A DNA stretch of 64,000 nucleotides from Anoplopoma fimbria (lineage: Eukaryota > Chordata > Actinopteri > Perciformes > Anoplopomatidae). How positions within the stretch are numbered: position 1 is the first letter of the stretch; each line of letters starts with the position of its first letter. Of this stretch, positions 1 to 44,870 are shown in pieces. A program made the position numbers and the translations under genes. The notes under the pieces are model-generated. The model was not told where the DNA came from. It was given only the letters and a program-made list of their open reading frames with translations, and did not search any database. The stretch spans positions 20,621,456-20,685,455 of the forward strand of contig NC_072464.1 in assembly GCF_027596085.1 (NCBI RefSeq). Reading direction: 5' to 3'.

Positions 1-760
1 ATCTGAATAAAACAGAAATGCATATGTAGCGAGAGCGTGTTTTTTCATACTTTACTTCCAGGGATCAGCACCTCATTACAACCCCTTGGTGTGCGTTGAT
101 TTTCCAGAATTCTATCCAAGAAGTCCCACATTATAATAGACAGTACCTGTCACATGTACAGTATTTAAGTAGACAAAAGGATGTGCAGCTTGTGCAGAGA
201 CACAGAGCTACAAGCTAATCTTGAATAGGTTGCTTGCTGTCGAAATACTTTAAAACCTTCCAGCAATGATTTATGATGTTTCCCTAAAGTTTCTCACAAC
301 ATCAAAAGGAGTACAGACTGTTCTTATTTGGCAGACCCTAAGACACCATGCCAAGCAGGAATCCTCCGACGAAACCACTTGTGACAACAATGTTTTTCTT
401 CACAAACTCTGTGGACTGAAGAAGACAGAAAATATGTTGCAGGGAACAGTGAAGACAGCTAGATTTAGGAGAATACTGTGCAATATTGTTAAAACATTTT
501 AAGCAAGAACCTGAAGTAAAGGAAGAATAAAAAAAACAGCATTTTTGTCTATCTTACTGCAAATGGTTCTGTTACTCATCATTTGAAGGGCCGAACAAAC
601 ATTTTTCAATCTAATTAGCCACACTGATTAAACTATAAACTTGTTACTTGTTGTTTTATTTTATTCTTTACAGAAAATGATATATTCTTCAAGACTGATA
701 ATGAAGTTCTGACCTCCCTTTGTGTGACAATCAAAACAAAACCACACACAAATATCTTAC

Positions 761-889
761 CTTCTCAACAAACGTGTTTATCTCTGGGCCTGCTTGATTG
801 GTGCCTTTCTTTAACTGCTTCTTGGCTTTGTTGACATCCTTCTCTACTCTCTTCCAGTCCACTTGGATATAGCCACTATTGTTAGCGAT
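761..889 (-). CDS. fundc1: fundc1 exon, lysine-rich segment (phase 0-0)
   Basis: This exon has 43 codons. On the minus strand an acceptor CTCATCCAG precedes codons [17 protein letters not shown] and the donor after ...FVEK is GTAAGA. The residues match the part of FUNDC1 that follows the second membrane segment ([20 protein letters not shown] in mammals). The other strand is open by chance only. Confidence 0.93.
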
Positions 890-1997
890 CTGGATGAGAA
901 CACAGATGAGAAGCAGATTCAACATAATGATTTCCTTTATTCTGTTGAAAGACTTAAACCCATATGTGTTTACGCAAGAATACCTGCAACAGAAGAAGAC
1001 CTCCTCCTACAGATGTAGCAGCAACTTTTCCAACCTTCTGGAAGAGATATCCTGCACACCTGAAATGAATCGAGACAGAGCATGATGGTTAATCTAACAT
1101 TAACAGACTTCACATGAATCATAAACATTCTGTATTAACCACATGCTCTTACTTATACTGTACATACATATCTATATGCAACTCCGCCCGTTTATATCCT
1201 GTTAACTATTTGTGGCGTTTTAGATACTGTATTTGTTTTGGATTGGCACCTTATTGTTTACTTAGACTTTTATGTGTGCGCTCTTTATATTTGCACTCTT
1301 CCCCATTTGCATTGCAACTGCTGCACAGCCATTTCCCTCTTATCTTAACCTGACCACCGTAATGTTTGCACGACAGTCAATGGCCCGACACTTTAAAGAA
1401 CAACGAGCACATTGTTTAGTATGAAACAATAATAATTGGTTGTAAAAAGGGCATTTGTGTTTCTTAGTGTCAGTAGCTTGATAATGATTGTGTACTGTTT
1501 GTTCTCTCCATCCTGACAGAAGGATATTATTTTTTATTTTTGTAACGTAAATGGGGCGGCTGTGGCGTAGTGGAGAGCAAGGTAGTCCGTCCAATCAGAG
1601 GGTCGGTGGTTCGATACCCGGGTTCGGCAGTCGATGTAACCCCAAGTTGCTCCCGAAGGCTTGCCATCGGTGTGGACTGGATGTGAATGAATGTTAGTTA
1701 GAGTCTGATGGTCTCATCAGTGTGAATGGGTGAATGATGTGTAATATACTACTGACTGTAAGTCGCTTTGGATAAATGACTGTAATGTAATGTAGTGTAA
1801 TGTAAATCGTGTTGGTGTGTCCACATTTGAGCAGCGTATTTACCATCCACTCACTCCCCCGATGGCTAACTGTGTGGCCACGGAGTACTTCTCCGCTAAG
1901 GGCCCTGAGTTTTTCCCGAAGACGCGGTTCCACCATCTCTGACGTTTGGCGTATTCCGTCAGATCCACGACCTTGTCGTAAATCTCCTCTTCCAGCT
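761..1997 (-). CDS. fundc1: FUN14 domain-containing protein 1, partial (three internal/3' exons seen)
   Basis: FUNDC1 is a small outer mitochondrial membrane protein that recruits LC3 during hypoxia-induced mitophagy. Three minus-strand exons splice in phase: 1844-1997, 984-1059 and 761-889. Together they encode the LIR-like segment (YDKV then DLTEY), the WWNRVFG motif, [13 protein letters not shown], the glycine-rich membrane segments ([26 protein letters not shown]) and the lysine-rich cytosolic stretch with [21 protein letters not shown] and WWNRVFG fit FUNDC1 better than FUNDC2. The last coding exon, ending in the family's GGFLLGLAS tail, was not found in 1-760 and should lie left of the window. 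The start lies in the duplicated array upstream. The gene is divergent from kdm6a, matching the mammalian arrangement. Confidence 0.93.
984..1059 (-). CDS. fundc1: fundc1 exon, second membrane segment
   Basis: This exon has 76 nt. The acceptor is TTTCAG and the donor is GTATTC. It completes the tryptophan split from the previous exon, then reads [20 protein letters not shown] and LLLLQ, the highly conserved FUN14 membrane core. It is too short to show up as a free-standing ORF. Confidence 0.93.
1553..1805 (+). mobile_element. tRNA-derived SINE in fundc1 intron
   Basis: The head shows a Pol III A box (TGGCGTAGTGG, 1563-1573) and B box (GGTTCGATACC, 1608-1618). The body ends in the fish SINE tail AGTCGCTTTGGATAAATGAC and a short TGTAA-repeat 3' end. 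It is inserted between fundc1 exons. The family name cannot be fixed without a repeat library. Confidence 0.85.
1844..1997 (-). CDS. fundc1: fundc1 exon 2 ([10 protein letters not shown], first membrane segment)
   Basis: Codons read [17 protein letters not shown], then [34 protein letters not shown], with the last codon split TG|G before donor GTAAAT. YDKV fits the Y-x-x-hydrophobic LC3-interacting motif found at this place in FUNDC1. The 5' edge is ambiguous: the acceptor is either TATAAG (exon from 1997) or TATAAGAG (exon from 1995, phase 0). The first ~23 bp of this exon recur in the upstream array at 2232, 3574 and 3828. Confidence 0.9.
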
Positions 1998-2231
1998 CTT
2001 ATAACAAAAGAAATAAAGAACACACACAGAAAACATCATTTATGATTAATGAATGGATTTTATGCAACAGTGACTTGTTAAAAATAAATAAATAAATAAA
2101 TAGCAGCATTGACATATTTAGTTTATTAGAGTTACAGTTGCTATAGTAACGAACTGCTAACCGTTCTCGTTTACGTCACAGGGGTTCTAACATGACCGCT
2201 GTTGCTAACGGTAACTCCGTTTTTGGCAATT
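1975..2231 (-). repeat. fundc1 5'-end array, unit U1 (lacks start codon)
   Basis: About 257 bp running (plus strand) from the first bases of exon 2 through intron-like sequence to a CRE-like TTACGTCA (2171-2178) and GTTGCTAACGGTAAC (2201-2215). It lacks the exon-1 segment; at the deletion point it has GTTGCTATAGTAAC (2137-2150). Unit U1 contains the real exon 2 edge. Confidence 0.85.
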
Positions 2232-2451
2232 GTCGTAAATCTCCTCTTCCAGCTCTTATAACAATTTTTTTTAATAAAAACACAGAAAACAGCATATATG
2301 AGCAAATAAGTGATTTTAAGTAATAGTGACTTGCTAAAAGCAGCATTGACATATTTAGTTTATTAGAGTTACACTTGCTACCAGCTTAACACAATTCGAA
2401 CGCTGCGCTGCCATGGTAACAAACCGCTAACCGTTCTCGTTTACGTCACAG
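2232..2451 (-). repeat. fundc1 5'-end array, unit U2 (with start codon)
   Basis: Homologous to U1 but carries exon 1 (CCATGGTAAC at 2411-2420) and the TTACGTCA element at 2441-2448. It starts with the same exon-2 edge (GTCGTAAATCTCCTC) and stops abruptly after ACGTCACAG, where a ~1.07 kb insertion begins. Confidence 0.85.
2382..2414 (-). CDS. fundc1: Probable fundc1 exon 1 (start codon copy nearest exon 2)
   Basis: On the minus strand a good-context start (TTACCATGG) opens MAAQRSNCVKL, followed by CTG|GTAGCA as a possible donor in phase 0 with exon 2 taken from 1995. A second donor a few bases on (GCAA|GTGTAA) would also work with exon 2 from 1997. A TGACGTAA element lies 27 bp upstream. A second copy of the same start exists at 4020-4022, but its most obvious donor would create TAG at the junction. 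The choice of copy and donor is inferred; a transcript would settle it. Confidence 0.4.
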
Positions 2452-2520
2452 TCTTGAGTAAGTATTCTCACACTGTCAGACAGCCAAAGATACATATGGT
2501 CACAGCTAATTTCTATATTT

Positions 2521-2602
<82 letters not shown>

Positions 2603-3524
2603 TATTTATAGTTATATATAGTTATATATATATATATAGTTCTGTATATGTGTATAGTTATATATATGTGTATATATATGTGTGTGTGTGCATATATTTG
2701 TGTATATATATATATATATTGTATTAAATGTATAATTGTAAACATACTGTACCAAACTACATTAGGATTATAAATCAATAGAAATTATATATAAAGTGTA
2801 AATATAGTACATCAAATTATAAAAATAGACATGTGTATATATATATGTATATATATGGATTGTATATTGTAAATTATAAAATATATAGTATTTATTTTAT
2901 TTAAGTTGTATATGTATGGATTGTAAATATCAAATATAGTGTCATAAAGAAAATTGTATATAGATATATAAAAAGATGAGGAACACAGGAAGTTAATTTA
3001 TTAAATATTTGTCCTTTTCTTTTTGTTTTGTATTTTTCACATGTTTAATTTGTATTTGAATGTCTGAAATAAATTCAATCAATAGTTCCAGTTGTATCTC
3101 AGTCTGGAGGGTTGCTGGTTCTAGTCCAGAGTGATGCAGTGTTAGAGTGGTTTGAGAGTTATAAGCTAAATGGATAAGATATTTACTTTTTGAGAAATAA
3201 AATGTTAATCTGAGTCCAGCAGAAACATTTCTGATAGTAGATATAATCAGTGGCAAGTTAAATGTCCTGTGTTAAAAAGTGTGTTTCTTGTATAACATAG
3301 AGGAAAAAAATCTGCCTACCACTTAAAATCAAACATGGAATATCAACTATGATGTTTTTAGTGTCATCCACTGAGCCATCACCGCTCAAATTTGCTACAT
3401 GTTTGCATGAATTTTCCATAAGGTGTAATGCACTAGGCAGCGGGTTGACCCATTCAAGATGTGGCCGTCAGCCGACTGGAGCTCAACATTGCCGTGACGT
3501 ATCTAGTGTTCTATATATATCTAT
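2452..3524. other. ~1.07 kb insertion splitting the fundc1 array
   Basis: The left edge follows ACGTCACAG and the right edge precedes GGTTCTAACATGACC. In the other units these two sequences are adjacent, so this block was inserted. It contains a (TA)n run at 2527-2598, AT-rich low complexity to ~2980, and a moderately complex right part whose end resembles a repeat boundary. No gene is recognisable. Confidence 0.7.
2527..2598. repeat. (TA)n microsatellite
   Basis: Uninterrupted TA dinucleotides for ~72 bp, followed by degenerate TATA/TATG sequence to ~2720. Confidence 0.95.
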
Positions 3525-3827
3525 GGTTCTAACATGACCGCTGTTGCTAACGGTAACTCCGTTTTTGGCAATTGTCGTAAATCTCCTCTTCCAGCTCTTA
3601 TAACAAAAACATTTAATAAAAACACAGAAAACAGCATATATGAGCAAAGAATGGATTTTATGCAACAGTGACTTGCTAATTTTTTTTTTTTTAAAAAGAC
3701 AGCGTTCACATATTTAGTTTATTAGAGTTACAGTTGCTATAGTAACGAACCGCTAACCGTTCTCGTTTACGTCACAGGGGTTCTAACATGACCGCTGTTG
3801 CTAACGGTAACTCCGTTTTTGGCAATT
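3525..3827 (-). repeat. fundc1 5'-end array, unit U3 (lacks start codon)
   Basis: Same organisation as U1: GTTGCTAACGGTAAC at 3543-3557, exon-2 edge from 3574, GTTGCTATAGTAAC at 3733-3746, TTACGTCA at 3767-3774 and a further GTTGCTAACGGTAAC at 3797-3811. The exon-1 segment is deleted as in U1. Confidence 0.85.
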
Positions 3828-3936
3828 GTCGTAAATCTCCTCTTCCAGCTCTTATAACAAATTTTTTTTTTATATAAAAACACAGAAAAAAAATATATAT
3901 ATGAGCAAATAAGTGATTTTATGCAACAGTGACTTG

Positions 3937-3969
<33 letters not shown>

Positions 3970-4108
3970 GGCGTTGACATATTTAGTTTATTGGGGTTAC
4001 ATTTCGAACGCTGCGCTGCCATGGTAACACACTGCTAACCGTTCTCGTTTACGTCACAGGGGCTCTAACGTGACCGCGGTTGCTAACGGTAACCCCGTAA
4101 CTAGGTGA
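3828..4108 (-). repeat. fundc1 5'-end array, unit U4 (with start codon, outermost)
   Basis: Counterpart of U2: exon-2 edge, expanded poly(A) at 3940-3967, exon-1 start (CCATGG at 4019-4024), TTACGTCA at 4049-4056 and GTTGCTAACGGTAAC at 4079-4093. It passes into GC-rich DNA with several CpGs, which looks like the ancestral promoter side. Confidence 0.8.
4020..4022 (-). other. Duplicate copy of the fundc1 start codon
   Basis: Minus strand ATG followed by codons AAQRSK, in the same NcoI-type CCATGG context and with the same TGACGTAA element upstream as the copy at 2412-2414. Its downstream sequence diverges (AAATGTAACC). The apparent donor AAAT|GTAACC would give a TAG when joined to exon 2, so this copy may serve only as promoter or alternative 5' UTR. 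Confidence 0.35.
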
Positions 4109-4200
4109 AGTTCTCGGGCCTGACGACCAGCTGCAGCCGCCCTGGTGCCGCCGCGGCCGAGAGAGAGAGAGAGAGAGAGATAGAGAGAGAGCGGCCGTTA
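4040..4200 (-). promoter_or_regulatory. Likely fundc1 promoter, CpG-rich
   Basis: CpG-dense stretch with a CRE-like TGACGTAA (minus strand), an RFX-like pair of half sites, and a GC-rich block (CCGCCGCGGCCG near 4149) next to a (GA)n tract at 4158-4191. It lies upstream of the outermost exon-1 copy. No TATA box is evident. The assignment is inferred from position and composition. Confidence 0.45.
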
Positions 4201-4394
4201 GAGAGGCGTCAGCGGGAGGGAATGGTTGAATAAAGACACTTAAACCTTCACATGTACGACCACTCGAGGGTTTAATGCTCGCAGTGGACGTCGTCCTGGT
4301 CTAGATAGAGGCGTTAGTTTAAAGGCCTGCTTACCCTTGTCGCGGTTCGCCATTTTGGAGTGCTGTAGTGTCCTCAGATGAACCTGCTGCAGCA

Positions 4395-4510
4395 ACAGCG
4401 CCCCCACTGGAGAGAGGCGGTATTACACCCGTCCACTGGAGAAACAGCGCCCCCACTGGAGAGCGGGGGTATGACACCCGTCCACTGGAGAAACAGCGCC
4501 CCCACTGGAG
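4395..4510. repeat. 49-bp tandem repeat, ~2.4 copies
   Basis: ACAGCGCCCCCACTGGAGA recurs at 4395, 4444 and 4493, a 49-bp period. Each unit contains the CCACTGGAGA motif twice. Confidence 0.85.
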
Positions 4511-4534
4511 ATATAATGACAAATGCCATATTAA

Positions 4535-5068
4535 TGTAAATATTAATATAAATGTAAATATTAATATAAAGTAAATATTAATTAAATATATAAATATAAT
4601 GTAAATATAAATGTAAATATTAAATAAATAAATGTAAATATAATATAATGTAAATATAATTATAAATATAATTGTAAATATTAATAAATATAATGTAAAT
4701 ATAAATGTAAATATTAATATAAATATGAATGTAAATATTAATGTAAATATAAATATAAATATTAATATAAATATTAATATAAATATAATATAAATGTAAA
4801 TATAAATATAAATATAAATATAAATATTAATATAAATATAATGTAAATATAAATGTAAATATTAATAAATGTAAATATTAATGTAAATATTAATGTAAAT
4901 ATTAATATAAATATTAATATAAATATTAATGTAAATATAATATATAGAATATTAATGTAAATATAAATGTAAATATATGTAAATGTAAATATAATTATAA
5001 ATTAATATAAATATATTAATATAAATATAAATATAAATGTAAATATAAATGTAAATATAAATATTTAC
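4535..5068. repeat. AT-only minisatellite-like block (TAAATATTAATATAAATG)
   Basis: More than 500 bp made of permuted TAAATAT, AATGTAAA and TTAATAT blocks with virtually no C. No coding potential. Confidence 0.9.
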
Positions 5069-5662
5069 ATCCTGTTATGGACACATCTATAACATTGGCA
5101 GCTATCAGTGGCAGCTGGTGGTTACAAAATATATATATTAATCCCCTTAATCAAAATCAAACCTGACTTATTCTCACACGCACATAAATGCACACATATG
5201 AACTTACACACACACACACACACACACTCATTCACATCTTGACTCATTGCATTTTTATTCTTTGTTTTCTTGTTGTTTATAATGTATTATTATTATAAAT
5301 CATATCTTGTAAAATGCTTTTTCAACAGTATTTCATACCATATGTATTTTATTTTTGTATTCATTATAGTGTTGTGATTTTTTAAAATATTATATAGGTG
5401 GAGGCTTCAAATAAGCCCCGTGGGCTTTCTGCCTCTTCCTGCACTGTAATATCATTTATCAATGTTATTTGTTATGTTTCAATTGTGCAAATAAACTAAA
5501 CTAAACTAAGTCAGGAGCAAAGCCAATCCCTCTGCTTCATATTATTTTATGCAATTCATTTTCTTATTTTTGCACTTGCATCTCCATTTTATGCATGGGC
5601 TCACTGCTGCTTGATATATGTGTGCTCATGTTCCTAATTTGAGTATATCAATTCTGCAAATC

Positions 5663-5736
5663 AATTAAAAGATTTGCAGAATTTAACCCATGTTAGCCCC
5701 CACTAACATGGGTTAAATTCTGCAAATCTTTTAATT
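5663..5736. repeat. Perfect 34-bp inverted repeat, 6-nt loop
   Basis: The left arm 5663-5696 (AATTAAAAGATTTGCAG...) and right arm 5703-5736 are exact reverse complements, with loop CCCCCA at 5697-5702. Confidence 0.95.
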
Positions 5737-5768
5737 TGGAAATAACTTTGCAAGTGCTGTGTAAATAC

Positions 5769-5769
5769 A

Positions 5770-5829
<60 letters not shown>
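5769..5829. repeat. (ATT)n microsatellite
   Basis: About 20 tandem ATT units. The translated poly-Tyr is an artefact. Confidence 0.95.
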
Positions 5830-5831
<2 letters not shown>

Positions 5832-7988
5832 AATAGTTGGCAACTTATCTCTACTTTCTCAAAAGAAAACTCTGAAGCCTACAAGGTTTCTTACAAGCAA
5901 TCACAGCAGGCTCTGGGTGGGAATGAACCTCGTGTGTGTATTTAATATTAATTAATTATTAAATTAATGTGTCCCTAGGAGCCTACATGTCAGCAAACCG
6001 GTGGGACCCGGTCCCAGGAGAGGACAGCAGGAGCCCGTCCTCGTCTGCCTCCCACAACCACTTGCTTGACTGTCCTGCAGGTGTCAATGTTGAAGCAGTT
6101 TGAACAGAATTTCAATAATGGAGTCCAGAGAAGAGATACAAAAAATACATTTAATTATTCAACCAATTATTCTTTTCGATGTTTTGCGGCCTTCCTCTTG
6201 CTGTCCTCCGTTGGGCGGGACCTATAAAATATCAATTTAAAGCTAGGCTTGGTAATCTAGCAAGAGTACACTATATTTTAAAAATTATCCAACTAAAAAA
6301 ATAAAAGTAGCCAGTTGCACTAGCTCTTAAATCTGCTAAATCCAAGTCATCAACACTGACATCCTCTACCTCATCCAGAATGATCATTATGAGCTTAAAC
6401 AACTGACATTGCTAGTGTTAGTACTGACAGCTGATGAGCATCATTACATTTGGGCCTAAAGTCATGATTGGACCGGCTCATTACAGTCCAGCGACAGCCA
6501 CAGAAACCAGATATCTTTTTCTTTTTTACGTCATGTTTGAGTCATTGCTGTGGGGATGTAATGAGAATTTAAACAAATATAAGAAAAATGTTTCTGGAGC
6601 AGATTACCAGCCTTTAATATAATCATTTTTATGCTAATCCATGATTGGCCAAAAGTGTAATATGATGCCATCCTCCCTTGGGGTCTTTACTAATGAGCAA
6701 CCGAATACAATAGTGACATTGCACGTTTTCCAATGACCAATTCAAAAATGTAATCTTAAATTCTTTACCCCTCTTTGCTGGCAGTGAAGTAATGGCAAAA
6801 ATGCTCTACTGTCTCTGTCAATAGTGGCATAAGAAATTATAATGAAATAATATAATTATAAACAAGCTATAGAGATTTTAAAGGTTTTGTACTTCGATAT
6901 AAAATATGTCAGCATTTTTGTAAAGCCTAATATCACACATCACAAATTTGCAAGAGAGGGTTTTAGAATCTGTCCAGGATAAAGAAAAACTCCAAGAAAA
7001 AAAGGATGAAACCTCAGGGAGAGAAACTAAGGAGAGATCCATCTCCCAAGATGGGCAAAACTGAAATAGATGTTGTGTATGCAGAATGAGAAACATTAAT
7101 AAATGACATCATAGTCAACCCATACCCCCTGAGGGAATGGGTCAGTGCTAAAAAGTGACTAATTTGACGTTTTGTGTCCTTTGTGTACTCATGTGTGTTC
7201 AAGCCTAACGTTAGCTCTTCACTTTTGCAGTAGAATTTATGCTTTAAATATCATAATAGTGGTTTTCAGTTGTAAAGATTATCATGCTGAACAAAACGCG
7301 TAAGAGTTTATTCTTTCTAATATCCTAAAAAACAATGAAAAAATACCATTTGCTTTCTGTCGAGGGAACAATTGTGACTCTAACTTTGGGTGTTGGCTTA
7401 CAAAAATCCTCCCTACACTTTATTAAGTCCAACTTTTGGAATTGCTTACAGGTTTAAGATGCGATTTAATGTGCATGTGTTTAGTGTCAGGGACAATAAA
7501 GTATTTTCTGCCAAACAATATCATCTCCATCACAACACATATTTTAAAGTCAAATTAATAAACAAATAACACAATCACACTAATAATATTTTGTAGTTTT
7601 GCAAATGGTGCACTTATGCTTATACAATTAATGTATAAAATTGGTATACCCATGATTGTACCATGTAAGAAATTAATTAAAAGACGTTAGAGAAACAGAT
7701 GAAAACTTTCATCTAAATGTACAAATATTATTTAAAAATCCTGAAAATAAATTTTGGGTATATCTATGTGTAAAATTTAATTAGATATTTTTCAAAACAC
7801 TAACATAATTTTATTTAAAAAACACATTTGATTACAGTTTGATGGAAATGACCATTTCCTCTTAATGTTAAAATTATATATATTTAAACAACTTCTTCAC
7901 AGCCATTATCTGGAATTGTTACTAAACCAGATGGAGAAATAAAACATATTAATACATAAACCTTAACCATGTGTTAGATTTAGTGTTA

Positions 7989-8091
7989 GACCAAAATAAA
8001 CCATATTAATACATAAAGGAATATAATAATAATAATAAAACCTAACAAATTAATTAGATTTTCCAGACCAAAATAAACCATATTAATAAAG

Positions 8092-8132
<41 letters not shown>

Positions 8133-8178
8133 CCTAACAAATAAATTAGATTTTCCAGACCAAAATAAACCATAATTA
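7989..8178. repeat. ~77-93 bp tandem duplication with internal (AAT)n
   Basis: GACCAAAATAAACCATA begins units at 7989, 8066 and 8159. The first two continue through an (AAT)n run to CCTAACAAAT. Unit length differs through the AAT count. Confidence 0.85.
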
Positions 8179-8289
8179 AATAACTTTTGTTGATTGTATA
8201 ATAATGCAAATGCAATTAACATTTGTGTAATGTAATGTAATGTAATCTATCTATCTATGCAACGTTGCAACAAACACACACGACATCTA

Positions 8290-8509
8290 TTTGGACCAAT
8301 GGGCGCTCTTCCCAACGCAGTTACGTAATCACAATATAACGCCAGCAGCCAATCACACGCCTCCAGGGGGGGCGGGTCTTCAGCGTCGCCCAGTCATGTG
8401 TGCGCCTGCGTGTTCGCGACACATCAAGCGGAGACGCGTCACGTGTTCGCACAACGCCGGCTTCTGATTGGACGGAGGGCGTGCCCGACAGCGGCGGCGG
8501 CGTGCTTTT

Positions 8510-8544
<35 letters not shown>

Positions 8545-8816
8545 CTATGTGACACAATTACAACAACTTTGAGCCGATGGTGGAAGTTACTTTATTACAG
8601 TCACCGTCACTCCAACACCGACGTTACGGCAACGCGTTACACTCGATACACGCGGTGTTTGATGCACAATGAGGCGGGGGGACGGCAGCTTGAGGGGGTC
8701 GTTTCCTTGAGGATTTTGGGTAAATAATCACGCTACGCCCCGTTTCAGTGCTGGATGCAGCGCTGTGGTTGTGACTGGAATCCTCCGCAGTCGCTGCTGG
8801 GTCGCGTTTCTCCCCC
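8290..8816 (+). promoter_or_regulatory. kdm6a: kdm6a CpG-rich promoter and 5' UTR
   Basis: An abrupt change from AT-rich DNA to CpG-dense sequence just before the start codon. CCAAT boxes are visible at ~8297 (CCAATGGGCG) and ~8350 (CCAATCAC), and an inverted one at ~8466 (GATTGGACGG). A palindromic TTACGTAA is near 8321. No TATA box. A 31-nt poly(T) interrupts it at 8512-8542. The transcription start cannot be placed from sequence alone. Confidence 0.65.
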
Positions 8817-43838
<35,022 letters not shown>

Positions 43839-44870
43839 TGCTAACACTCTTGTTCTGAAGGACAGTTAGAACCACAACGGACTTAATCGGAAAAAAACTC
43901 TCCGGAAACCCCTCTTTTATTTTTTGCTCTTTTCTGATATTCAGGAAGTAAGCCGGCAGTCCTCAAACGGCGCTCTGTAGCTCTCCCATAAGGCAGCTGC
44001 GTGAAAGCTGTGTGTGTCTATGCAACCTGCCCCGGAGTGGTGTGCCTCACCACCCCCCCCTGGTGGACTGGAGGGGGGTCGGCAGCTCCTCCTGTCGTCA
44101 TGACCAGACTGTTCTACTGCTGGCCCAGCTGGACTCCACCAGAAAAATACACAAAAAAATGAATTAAAGTTTTGTACATATTATGTTTTAACTGGCAGCA
44201 TCGTCACGCAAAGACTACTGACTTGATAGTTTTTCTTTTTTTCATTTTTGTATTCTGTTTGTGAGTTTGACACAAAGAGCTTTGTCCCCCCCCCTCCATG
44301 AGATGAGTCATTAGCATAGCCGGCCTTTTGTATGTTAGATAGACGCCTCCTTTTGGTCAGGAAAACCAGATAAAATACAGTTTTGTAATGTGAAAAGTTC
44401 TTTGAAACATTTCCCCCCCCCCCCCTTTTTTTTTTTTTTTTTTTTTTAATCTATTAAAACTTTTTGTTTTCATTTTGCTGGAACTATGATGAGATTTTGA
44501 TAACTTTCTGTTGGGGGAGAGGAAATCGTGTAGACAAACAGCCAAGTCACAGAGAAAAAGGGTTGCACATAGACAAAAGAGTGAACTTTAATTTGTGTTT
44601 TTTTCTTATTATTATTTTGATGTAAATTTACACTATTTATAAATGCATATTTATTGCTTGAAAATATTTGTTGATGGAATGCTGTAATTTTTTTCCAGAG
44701 TACCTGCCATTAAATTCGAAGGAGCCTTGTGATTTTAAGCTCGGCCCCTCATACGTTTTCTATATACATAAAACTGCTTAGTAAAGCATTGTACAGAGAC
44801 CTGACCTTGAAATGGGTTTATTGTTTGAAGGATGTTTTATGAGTCAATAAACAAGAACTGTCTTTATTTA
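43839..44870 (+). other. kdm6a: kdm6a 3' UTR
   Basis: About 1 kb with AU-rich runs (TATTTATAAATGCATATTTATTG near 44634 in shorter pieces), a C/T homopolymer junction at 44412-44448 and a canonical poly(A) signal near its end. The exact cleavage site is inferred, ~20 nt after the signal. Confidence 0.75.
44846..44851 (+). terminator. kdm6a: Polyadenylation signal AATAAA for kdm6a
   Basis: AATAAA in GAGTCAATAAACAAG, about 1 kb after the stop codon and followed by T-rich/GT-containing sequence. An ATTAAA at ~44453 is a weaker upstream alternative. Confidence 0.75.

Larger units (their letters stand above)
5080..8290. other. Intergenic region between fundc1 and kdm6a
   Basis: AT-rich, no gene recognised on either strand. 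It holds an (ATT)n run (5769-5829), a perfect hairpin (5663-5736), a small GC-rich island (5979-6081) and a tandem duplication with (AAT)n (7989-8178). Confidence 0.7.

Noticed and set aside
1553..1625. A genuine tRNA gene
   Set aside because: A and B boxes are present, but the sequence lacks a matching acceptor stem and continues into a SINE body and tail.
1694..2045. 109- and 78-codon ORFs over fundc1 exon 2
   Set aside because: Wrong frames or strand; the true frame gives the conserved FUNDC1 residues with correct splice sites.
4331..4574. Opposed 63- and 68-codon ORFs
   Set aside because: Produced by the 49-bp repeat; no recognisable protein features.
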